Assembly (NCBI GenBank): GCA_902780495.1
Contig: CACZFM010000005.1
Span: forward strand, 42,469-106,468
Direction of reading: 5' to 3'
DNA: 64,000 bases
DNA from: an uncultured Bacteroidales bacterium
GTDB taxonomy: Bacteria; Bacteroidota; Bacteroidia; Bacteroidales; Paludibacteraceae
Positions 8,630 through 15,213 of this stretch are shown here, piece after piece. The position numbers were made by a program, and so were the translations under genes. The notes beneath the pieces are model-generated. The model worked only from the letters and a program-made list of their open reading frames with translations. It was not told the origin of the DNA and ran no database searches. Positions within the stretch are counted from its first letter, which is position 1; each line of letters starts with the position of its first letter.

Positions 8630-8992
8630 TTTGGTCATATATGCTTTCCGCAAAGCGGATAAGCGATTTCTCAACTCTACCACTTGCGGTTTAACTTCTT
8701 CTATATCCGACTACTTGATATACATTAAATCGGAAGCCACCTGCAATTGTGAGTATGTTTCCATCAGTGATCCGTAGGCAATTTCAATAAAGTGAGACTT
8801 ATCCTTTACTGAGAAGCGCGATGTTCCTTCGGCTATGTTCGATGTAATAGACACGGCAGCTCTACGGATTTGGGAAGTTAGCGCAAAGTCTTCCTTTTGC
8901 GGAAATTTGTCCGATAAGAAGTACACGTTGCGAACATACACGCGTGCGACCTTATAAACATCTAGTTTTTCAAATGCAAAAACCTCGTTCAT
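8597..8992 (-). pseudogene. four helix bundle protein with in-frame amber stop
   Basis: Family of 23S rRNA intervening-sequence/Avd-like four-helix proteins, usually about 115-120 residues. The conserved parts are present: FEKLDVYK near the start, LTSQIRRAAVSITSNIAEG in the middle, and FIEIAYGSLMET. Translation from 8992 stops at TAG 8711-8713 after about 93 residues, ending LMYIK. Read through that codon, the same frame continues with the typical last helix (VELRNRLSALRK) to a TAA at 8597-8599. So either one nonsense mutation has removed helix four or the codon is read through. Flanked on both sides by 7-bp arrays carrying an exact 11-bp inverted repeat. Molecular function of the family is not established. 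Confidence 0.8.
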
Positions 8993-9020
8993 ACACATTA
9001 CACATTCAACATTACACAAT
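8993..9020. repeat. 7-bp array bounding four-helix cassette 1, 5' side (4 units)
   Basis: Units of the type ACACATT, two identical. It lies between the end of the upstream glycosyltransferase and the first codon of the four-helix gene, and includes the arm 9008-9018 that is complementary to 8587-8597. Confidence 0.8.
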
Positions 9021-9901
9021 TACCTCAACACGCCCCATTTTTCAAGTTTAAATAATACACGTTCTATGAACCATACTAATCCCCAAAGGTGATGACGCTT
9101 GAGGCGATCGTATTGGGACATGGGGAAATGATATCTGTCGTAGTCTTTCAATATACCTTGCGGCACCAGTTCTTGGAGCAAGCGATTGCGCTCCTCATTC
9201 AGGATATCCTTACGAGTTTCGGAGATGCCATTCATATCAAAGTGCGTCACCACGATATCTACATGCTTCGTAGTTGCTTTACCTAACACGATGGACTGCA
9301 TATAGAATTTCCAATCGGAGCATATCTTGAGCGTCTCGTCATAGAGTCCGTACTCATCAAAGAGCGAACGCTTGATATATGCCGGACTATGATTTAAGCA
9401 TCCACGATAGAACATATGGAGCGTTACATCATCATTTCTGCTGCTTCTATCCACATACTGTTTTACTCCTATCTTTAGCATATCACCGTATAGAATGTCA
9501 AGGACATTCTCGGTTGAATGTTGAATGTTTAAAGAATTAAGGACAGCCATCATACGCTCGGTAACATCCGGAGCAGCGAGTATATCTCCAGAATTAAGGA
9601 ACTGACAATATTCTCCCGTAGCCTTGCGGATGCCCTTGTTCATCGCGTTATATATTCCTTTGTCCTTCTCGCTCGACCATATCACACTCTTAGCTCTCGG
9701 CTCTTGGCTCTCGACTTGTCGAACATATTCCTTAATAATCTTTACAGAATTATCTGTCGATGCACCATCGACTATTATATGTTCGACATGCTCATACGTC
9801 TGCTCTGCTACCGAAGCAAGCGTCTTTCGCAAGCCTTCTGCATTATTATAATTTATGGTTACAATACTTACTTTCATTCCTTCATGTTTTAACTCATTCA
9901 T
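9020..9901 (-). CDS. glycosyltransferase family 2
   Basis: 293 residues; an alternative start 8 codons in, right before KVSIVTINYNN, would also fit the family. VSIVTINYN and IVDGASTDNS form the nucleotide-binding part of the GT-A fold, and the later CQFLNSGD takes the DXD position, close to the colanic-acid WcaA/WcaE style of transferases. Two 7-bp arrays (9684-9718 and 9513-9540) code for variable loops at about residues 62-73 and 121-130. It starts 2 bp after the upstream glycosyltransferase gene. Confidence 0.9.
   Translation of the reverse strand: MNELKHEGMKVSIVTINYNNAEGLRKTLASVAEQTYEHVEHIIVDGASTDNSVKIIKEYVRQVESQEPRAKSVIWSSEKDKGIYNAMNKGIRKATGEYCQFLNSGDILAAPDVTERMMAVLNSLNIQHSTENVLDILYGDMLKIGVKQYVDRSSRNDDVTLHMFYRGCLNHSPAYIKRSLFDEYGLYDETLKICSDWKFYMQSIVLGKATTKHVDIVVTHFDMNGISETRKDILNEERNRLLQELVPQGILKDYDRYHFPMSQYDRLKRHHLWGLVWFIERVLFKLEKWGVLR
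9513..9540. repeat. 7-bp tandem array inside a GT2 gene (4 units)
   Basis: GTTGAAT occurs twice in direct succession, followed by GTTTAAA and a weaker unit. It codes for a loop at about residues 121-130 of the glycosyltransferase. Confidence 0.6.
9684..9718. repeat. 7-bp tandem array inside a GT2 gene (5 units)
   Basis: Heptamers ending in GCTCT or ACTCT (for example CGGCTCT, TGGCTCT). It codes for a loop between the first nucleotide-binding segments of the glycosyltransferase. Confidence 0.75.
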
Positions 9902-9903
9902 TA

Positions 9904-10881
9904 TTATTTAAACCACGAACCCTCATGTCCTATTAATCTTTTAATTCGTTTATTGATCCGTTGAGGTAATCGTTTTATACCACTCCATCCATACTCCCAT
10001 GATTGAAAATACGCCCTATGGAATAACCAATCTGCTTTCCGTTGAATTCGGTTATCTTTCGGTTCTCGTAATGGTAAGATCGGTTCCAATTCACGACATG
10101 CCCCCACACTATTTGGATTAAACGTATGCGTTGCCGTTTCATCAAAGCCAATATTCATACTCAAGTTACTATTGGGGCATATTCCTTTACCTCCCGTCAA
10201 CCATATCATCATCCAGAACTGCTGATCCCAACTTGTTCCTCCTAAACAATCCTTATGAATTTCATCCAACCGATCCATCCAATATTCTCTTTCCCGTAAT
10301 GCAGCCCCATACCTTTTCATTGCCTTATTTAAATCCTCTCGGCTATAACGCTTCATCGTATAATCAAAGTACTTCCACGCTCTTCTCCAAGTCGCCCATG
10401 CGCAAAGGGTTCGATTCATCATCGAGAAATAGTAACTGCCACCACCAAACTGCTCATCGTATAGTTTCATGCTCCCTATTGCTCGAACCGATTCATCATC
10501 CTTATACTTTTCCAACAATGTTTCTGCATATTCAAAGAAATCCGGATGAGGTACAGCATCATCCTCAAATATTAAGCCCGCTTCCACCTGTTCAAAGAAC
10601 CAACTGATACCGGTTGCCGGCCCCGAACCACAGCCTAAATTAAACGAAGAGTAAAGAGTGAAAAGTGTAAAGGTAGGATGTTCCACAGCATATGCAGACG
10701 TAAGTTCAGTTATTACATCTCTTACATCTTGACACTTTATTCTATCATTCTCATTTCCTTCACGTGCTCCATCCTGACACACATATAGCGATTGAGGTTC
10801 CTGTTTCAGGATCTCTGTCAACACTCGTCGCGTATGCTCCGGACGATTGAAAGTAATCAATAATATCGGCGTCTTATACAT
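9904..10881 (-). CDS. glycosyltransferase, GT-A nucleotide-diphospho-sugar type
   Basis: 325 residues. PILLITFNRPEHTRRVL at the start, YVCQDGAREGN, NLGCG and LIFEDDAVP (EDD as metal ligands) match the bacterial GT-A group that resembles GlcNAc-transferase I, often annotated as hemolysin-activation or nucleotide-diphospho-sugar transferases. A cluster of Trp and Tyr (CAWATWRRAWKYF) follows. A 7-bp array at 10646-10673 codes for residues just before NLGCG, in a place where relatives are usually short. Starts directly after the preceding GT2 stop. Confidence 0.82.
   Translation of the reverse strand: MYKTPILLITFNRPEHTRRVLTEILKQEPQSLYVCQDGAREGNENDRIKCQDVRDVITELTSAYAVEHPTFTLFTLYSSFNLGCGSGPATGISWFFEQVEAGLIFEDDAVPHPDFFEYAETLLEKYKDDESVRAIGSMKLYDEQFGGGSYYFSMMNRTLCAWATWRRAWKYFDYTMKRYSREDLNKAMKRYGAALREREYWMDRLDEIHKDCLGGTSWDQQFWMMIWLTGGKGICPNSNLSMNIGFDETATHTFNPNSVGACRELEPILPLREPKDNRIQRKADWLFHRAYFQSWEYGWSGIKRLPQRINKRIKRLIGHEGSWFK
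10646..10673. repeat. 7-bp tandem array inside a glycosyltransferase gene (4 units)
   Basis: Purine-rich heptamers such as GAAGAGT, AAAGAGT and GAAAAGT. On the coding strand it gives a Thr/Leu/Phe-rich stretch at about residues 70-78, just ahead of the conserved NLGCG. Confidence 0.75.
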
Positions 10882-11814
10882 TTATATGCGTACTATATTT
10901 TTAATCAACTTTTTCCAATTGTGATTTAATCTAAATAGTCTCCACGACAAAGAATACTTATTTTCCCCTATTTCTTTTGCTTTATCAATATTCCATTGCA
11001 GCACGCTCTCATAGAATCGACTCGTGGATTCCTCATGGTTTTTATCATACAACTCTTCGGCGATACTTAATCCTGTTTTACAGGCATCTGCCAATTTTAC
11101 CTTTCCGAATATACCATCGCTATGTTTAGTATATACTCCGCTATTGAATGCGAACAAATAACCTTTCCCTAATCTTAACAAATGATACATCTCATGCATA
11201 TCCCTATACATACGGTATCTTGTTCTCCATTCAGATGAGTAATATTGCGCTCGAAATACCATAGTCAGCGGCTGCGTAATCCAATTTGCAAAAAACATAT
11301 CGAGTGTAACGTCTACTCCTTCTACCTCATTGTTCTTAAATAAATAGCCGCAGCCATCTGCTGTATTTACATTTTGCTCATAATCATGATGTGTACATCT
11401 CGTCCATGTTATACTATACTCCGGATGCGCCTCCATAAAATCAATCTGCTTCTGCAACTTCTTTGCATCCGTCCAATAGTCATCTCCTTCACAGTATGCG
11501 ATATATTTCCCAAGAACTCTGTTATAATTATACAGATCTATCTCTTTCGCTTTCCCCTTTGAATACTGATTTTCCGCTTCATACAACGGATATATTCTAT
11601 CTGGATATTTTGCCGCGTACTCCTTGATTATTTCGGTGGTACCATCTGTGGATGCATCATCATGTATCAATATCTCATACCAAGGTTCATCTTTCGACAC
11701 CCCCGTAGGAGGCTCTTGCATCAAGAACCCCTCTAGCGCCTTGGAAATAAATGGCGCATGGTTGTATGTGATACAACAGATTGAGACTATTATATTTGAT
11801 TTTTCACTTGGCAT
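10882..11814 (-). CDS. glycosyltransferase family 2
   Basis: 310 residues. VSICCITYNHAPFI, ILIHDDASTDGT and CEGDDYWTD give the GT-A core with its DXD-type metal site; this GT2 subgroup with a YWTD signature is common in Bacteroidales capsule and O-antigen loci. It abuts the WbqC gene (stop at 11815) and the next transferase (10881) with no spacing, consistent with one polycistronic message. Sugar specificity cannot be inferred. Confidence 0.92.
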   Translation of the reverse strand: MPSEKSNIIVSICCITYNHAPFISKALEGFLMQEPPTGVSKDEPWYEILIHDDASTDGTTEIIKEYAAKYPDRIYPLYEAENQYSKGKAKEIDLYNYNRVLGKYIAYCEGDDYWTDAKKLQKQIDFMEAHPEYSITWTRCTHHDYEQNVNTADGCGYLFKNNEVEGVDVTLDMFFANWITQPLTMVFRAQYYSSEWRTRYRMYRDMHEMYHLLRLGKGYLFAFNSGVYTKHSDGIFGKVKLADACKTGLSIAEELYDKNHEESTSRFYESVLQWNIDKAKEIGENKYSLSWRLFRLNHNWKKLIKNIVRI

Positions 11815-12528
11815 CTATACTAATTTATACTTATCCAACATTGCATTGATATCTTCTCTATCATTCCACATCATTACATCCAAGATGGATAATCCAGGCT
11901 CGAATACAGGACGCTTTTGGTCATATGCGGCTATCTCCATCTGCTGAAAACTAATAGGGATGCCGGCTTTCTCATACTTACTTCTATCAAAAAATTCAGT
12001 TCCACCTATTGGGTTGATATAGTGTGTCACATCCGGTAAAGCCTTGCATATATTCAGAGCCCATTCATCCGGAGCCTTCACCGGGTCTATCTGTAAGTTC
12101 ATCTTAGAGAACACCTCCAGTTCTCGCGGAAAACCCAAATATCTGCATATAGTCTCCAATGATGCCTTGTTAAGCGATGTAATATCTTCATATTCTTGCT
12201 CAAACACCTCATTCAGCAATCGTATCACACCGTAATAATGTGGAGCAACCTTTTTGTAATGCTGAATTTGAGACAGCATCTTTTTCTTCCATGGTTCCAC
12301 ATTATTAATACGTACATTTTGGATTGATGTTTCTCTTCCATCTTCTTTAATCAACGGTACTTGTACATATTGCCAACCATCATTCTGTTTCAACATCCTA
12401 TTACGTTCAATCCATCCGTGACGAATGAACTGAACTGTATCAAAGAGTATAAACCGATCTGTATGCTTTATCAAACTAATATACCCGATATAAGGCATAA
12501 AGTATGGCTGCATAATTCCTACTGTCAT
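11815..12528 (-). CDS. WbqC family protein
   Basis: 237 residues. The start TVGIMQPYFMPYIGYISLI with DTVQFIRHGWIERNR is diagnostic for the WbqC family, which is found in polysaccharide loci together with DegT aminotransferases and is thought to act in the acylation or modification of amino-sugars; the reaction has not been firmly assigned. Here it lies 4 bp behind a DegT aminotransferase, the usual arrangement. No signal peptide. Confidence 0.9.
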   Translation of the reverse strand: MTVGIMQPYFMPYIGYISLIKHTDRFILFDTVQFIRHGWIERNRMLKQNDGWQYVQVPLIKEDGRETSIQNVRINNVEPWKKKMLSQIQHYKKVAPHYYGVIRLLNEVFEQEYEDITSLNKASLETICRYLGFPRELEVFSKMNLQIDPVKAPDEWALNICKALPDVTHYINPIGGTEFFDRSKYEKAGIPISFQQMEIAAYDQKRPVFEPGLSILDVMMWNDREDINAMLDKYKLV

Positions 12529-12532
12529 ATTT

Positions 12533-13648
12533 TTACTTCACTATACAATCAATAATTTGTTTTAAATCTTCTTCGAGCAATACATGATGCATCGGCAGAC
12601 ACAACACTTCGTTCGCAACTTTCGTTGCTACCGGCAAATTAGCCTCAGCTGCTGTCGGATAATGTCGATACGGCTCAAAAGCAGTAATCAACGGATAAAA
12701 ATAGCGTCTACCGAATATCCCCTGTTCCTTCAATTTTGCATATAATGCATCACGGCTCATGCCATACTCGGCTTCATTAATGAAGATGGGGAAGTAGCTA
12801 TAGTTATGTCTCACTCCCGGCATATCGTCGAAGAACCGAATACCTTTGACACCGCGCAACGCGGCACGATAGGCATTCGCTACTTTCTGACGTGCCTCAA
12901 TAGCGGCATCTACTTGCTTCAAGTTCAGCAATCCATACGCTGCACGCACCTCATCCATCTTGCTATTGATACCAGGAGCCACTACTGTCACCTCGTCCTC
13001 AAAACCGAAGTTTTTCAGATGATCAATCTTCTCTTTCATCTCCTTCGTATGACATACCAAAGCACCTCCTTCGATGGTGTTATACACCTTCGTTGCATGG
13101 AACGATAGTGTAGAGATATCTCCGGCATTGAGAATCGATTCGCCATTGACGCGTACTCCGAAAGCATGCGCAGCGTCATAGATCACTTTCAACCCATGTT
13201 TCTTGGCTATCGCATCTATCTCCTCCGTATTACATGGTTTGCCATAGCAGTGCACCGGCATGATTGCCACCGTGTTCGGAGTGATAGCCGCTTCTATCTT
13301 TGCCGGATCCATTCCGCATGTCTCTTCCTCGATATCCACAAACACCGGTGTCAACTGGTTCCACCAGATGCTATGCGTTGTGGCTACGAACGAATATGGA
13401 GTGGTTATTACTTCGCCCTTCGTTAGCCCCAACGCTTGCAATGCGGTTATCAACGGCAACGTACCATTGGTGAAGAGTGAGATGTACTCTACTCCGAGAT
13501 ACTTAGCCAGTTCTTCCTCCAGCAACTCATGATAATGCCCCATATTGGTAATCCACCGTCTTTCCCAGATCTGTTCAAGATATTGGTTTAGTTCCTTTAA
13601 ATCAGGAAGCAAAGGGGACGTTACTGTGATTGTACTTTTATTTGTCAT
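12533..13648 (-). CDS. DegT/DnrJ/EryC1/StrS family PLP-dependent sugar aminotransferase
   Basis: 371 residues. Transfers an amino group to a keto-sugar nucleotide. PLP-site marks are visible: FTNGTLPL near 59, Asp158 in YDAAHAFG, and the Schiff-base Lys187 in SFHATKVYN; the C-terminal VLCLPMHHVL is also typical. The first six codons, including the start ATG, lie in a 7-bp array (13640-13667) that forms one boundary of four-helix cassette 2, so the native start seems to have been replaced. A diverged 5' stub of a second copy sits on the far side of the cassette at 14037-14132. Product sugar unknown; pairing with WbqC suggests an N-acyl-amino sugar. Confidence 0.93.
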   Translation of the reverse strand: MTNKSTITVTSPLLPDLKELNQYLEQIWERRWITNMGHYHELLEEELAKYLGVEYISLFTNGTLPLITALQALGLTKGEVITTPYSFVATTHSIWWNQLTPVFVDIEEETCGMDPAKIEAAITPNTVAIMPVHCYGKPCNTEEIDAIAKKHGLKVIYDAAHAFGVRVNGESILNAGDISTLSFHATKVYNTIEGGALVCHTKEMKEKIDHLKNFGFEDEVTVVAPGINSKMDEVRAAYGLLNLKQVDAAIEARQKVANAYRAALRGVKGIRFFDDMPGVRHNYSYFPIFINEAEYGMSRDALYAKLKEQGIFGRRYFYPLITAFEPYRHYPTAAEANLPVATKVANEVLCLPMHHVLLEEDLKQIIDCIVK

Positions 13649-13667
13649 ATGTCATTTCTCATTTGTC
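13640..13667. repeat. 7-bp array bounding four-helix cassette 2, 3' side (4 units)
   Basis: Units ATTTGTC, ATATGTC, ATTTCTC, ATTTGTC. The first 26 nt match the reverse complement of 14019-14044 at 20 of 26 positions by eye, making an imperfect inverted repeat around the four-helix gene. It contains the start codon of the downstream aminotransferase. Confidence 0.8.
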
Positions 13668-14012
13668 GTTTTTTAATGTTTTTAGGCTTGCAGCGAGTAT
13701 TTTATATAGTTCGCGTACATCTGCTAAAAGTTCCTCATATTGATTCTTCGAAATCAGCTCTGAGCCATATAATACCTTCAGCCAATAGATAGTCTCATTC
13801 GCTTCTTTCTGTGCTATGCTAAGTTTATTGACAAAATCCGCTTTACTCACAGCATCGCATGCTTCACTATAGTTTGCTCCTATACTTGTACCGCTCCTCT
13901 GAATCTGATCGGAGTTATTGTACTCATGCTGCTCTTCTCGCAAATACTTTCTCAATTTATTTATCTTAACCGAGAACGCGATACATTTATCTATAAATTC
14001 TTCTTTGCTCAT
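13659..14012 (-). CDS. four helix bundle protein
   Basis: 117 residues, the usual family length. IQRSGTSIGANYSEA, then KADFVNKLSIAQKEANETIYWL are the conserved second and third helices of the IVS/Avd-like four-helix family, named after proteins encoded in 23S rRNA intervening sequences and related to the Avd accessory protein of diversity-generating retroelements. No reverse transcriptase or rRNA gene is nearby. Biochemical role unknown. The gene is bracketed by imperfect inverted 7-bp arrays, its stop lies in or beside one and its start beside the other, so gene plus arrays (about 405 bp) look like one small unit inserted into the glycan operon. Confidence 0.9.
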   Translation of the reverse strand: MSKEEFIDKCIAFSVKINKLRKYLREEQHEYNNSDQIQRSGTSIGANYSEACDAVSKADFVNKLSIAQKEANETIYWLKVLYGSELISKNQYEELLADVRELYKILAASLKTLKNDK

Positions 14013-14044
14013 AAATTACAAATCACAAATGTCAAATTACAAAT
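14010..14044. repeat. 7-bp array bounding four-helix cassette 2, 5' side (5 units)
   Basis: Units TACAAAT (twice), CACAAAT, GTCAAAT and a CATAAAT that includes the four-helix start codon. It supplies the stop codon of the aminotransferase stub upstream and is the partner of the inverted array at 13640-13667. Confidence 0.85.
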
Positions 14045-14132
14045 GAGCGTTCACGCTCTGGATATCTTGCATCAACTTGTTTAATTCGTCCAAGTTGGGC
14101 AGTAAGGGCGATGTTACGGTTATATTATCCAT
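14037..14132 (-). pseudogene. 5' stub of a second DegT-type aminotransferase
   Basis: A 31-codon frame starting 3 bp after the upstream GT2 stop. Its residues 4-12 (ITVTSPLLP) are identical to residues 7-15 of the intact aminotransferase at 12533-13648, and the next 15 are similar. Almost every synonymous position differs, so this is an old divergent copy and not a recent target-site duplication. The frame ends at a TAA supplied by the 7-bp array of four-helix cassette 2. Interpretation: recombination or insertion at the gene start left the old 5' end behind. It is in the normal gene-start position for the operon and may still be translated as a short peptide. Confidence 0.75.
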
Positions 14133-14135
14133 GTT

Positions 14136-15212
14136 TTATTTAAATATCTTTTTTGCTGCCTCACGGCTGATTAATAAACCATATAGGTATTCCCAATTCG
14201 ACCACTTGTATTTATCATACATCAAAGCCACGATTCGCACATACCGCAAATAGAGCCGGTCGCGAAAAGTCGATTGCGGTTTAGCCAATACGCGATAGAT
14301 GCGACCGGGAGTCTCTTCAAAGGCCGCTTGGGTACGTTCGGTTAAGTCCCATTGATAACCCTTATCGGCAAAGACCCTGAGCATGTGGATGATATCCTTC
14401 AGCCCATCCTGCATGAACATACCGGCAAAGGCGGGTATAAAACGGATATGATGCAGCGGCAGCAATCCGTATTCCGCTACGTTATCATCGCCTCGAAGCG
14501 TTTTCGTGATGCTGGTTGCATATTGCACCCACGCATAATCAGCTCTATCGACATACACTACCGGTCCGAACTGCAGATGATGCAACGTAATAACCGTATC
14601 ATCGAAATGCTTGCCATACAAGGCCGCACAATCCTGCTCCGGATGACGACGGATCATATAGCATTGATTCAAGGCACGATACTCGGATAAGATATCATAA
14701 GCCGAAAGAACCTGTCCGTTCTTCAACCGACCAAACGAGGGCCATGGTTGGCTGGACGGTTGCGATTCTCCATCCCGTACCGGCCATACATCCTGCATGC
14801 ACATCGCGCACTCCGGATGAGATGCTAACATATCCAACTGGGTCTGATAGATATCGTTGGAACGCAGATAATCATCTGCATCAATATTCACGAAGAAATC
14901 ACCCTGAGCATGAGTATATACATTGAGTTTATTCCATCCGCAGCGTTCCGACACATTCTTCGGATCGCAGTCATTGGAGTTGCAGCGGGTATAGAACAAT
15001 TGGGTCAGATTGGTGATATGTAATTTGCCATTGGTGATTTGGTTTTGCAGATCTGCTATATACTCCGCTGTACCATCATCCGACCGATCATCAGAAACAA
15101 TGACCTCGAAGGGGACATTGAGTTTCTGCCCCAGCACGGAAGACAAACAACGCTCTAGCAATTCGCGCTGATTGTGCGTAATGACTAATATGGATAGAAC
15201 AGGATGCACCAT
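14136..15212 (-). CDS. glycosyltransferase family 2
   Basis: 358 residues. LSILVITHNQRELLERCL, VSDDRSDDGT and NIDADDYLR are the GT-A nucleotide and metal sites. Between them, residues about 57-68 are coded by a 7-bp array (15009-15043), placed before an unusually Cys-rich stretch (TRCNSNDCDPKNVSERCGW). It lies 1 bp after the 465-residue unknown gene. Likely cytoplasmic and membrane-associated; specificity unknown. Confidence 0.92.
   Translation of the reverse strand: MVHPVLSILVITHNQRELLERCLSSVLGQKLNVPFEVIVSDDRSDDGTAEYIADLQNQITNGKLHITNLTQLFYTRCNSNDCDPKNVSERCGWNKLNVYTHAQGDFFVNIDADDYLRSNDIYQTQLDMLASHPECAMCMQDVWPVRDGESQPSSQPWPSFGRLKNGQVLSAYDILSEYRALNQCYMIRRHPEQDCAALYGKHFDDTVITLHHLQFGPVVYVDRADYAWVQYATSITKTLRGDDNVAEYGLLPLHHIRFIPAFAGMFMQDGLKDIIHMLRVFADKGYQWDLTERTQAAFEETPGRIYRVLAKPQSTFRDRLYLRYVRIVALMYDKYKWSNWEYLYGLLISREAAKKIFK
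15009..15043. repeat. 7-bp tandem array inside a GT2 gene (5 units)
   Basis: ATTGGTG occurs at units 1 and 4, with ATATGTA, ATTTGCC and ATTTGGT in register. It codes for an Asn/Thr/Ile-rich loop early in the glycosyltransferase domain. Confidence 0.75.
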
Positions 15213-15213
15213 A

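Noticed and set aside
8711..8713. genome-wide recoding of TAG
   Set aside because: Other genes here, such as wecB and ftsY, end normally with TAG, so the standard bacterial code applies.
8597..14012. diversity-generating retroelement suggested by Avd-like four-helix proteins
   Set aside because: No reverse transcriptase, template repeat or variable repeat with adenine-directed changes is visible.
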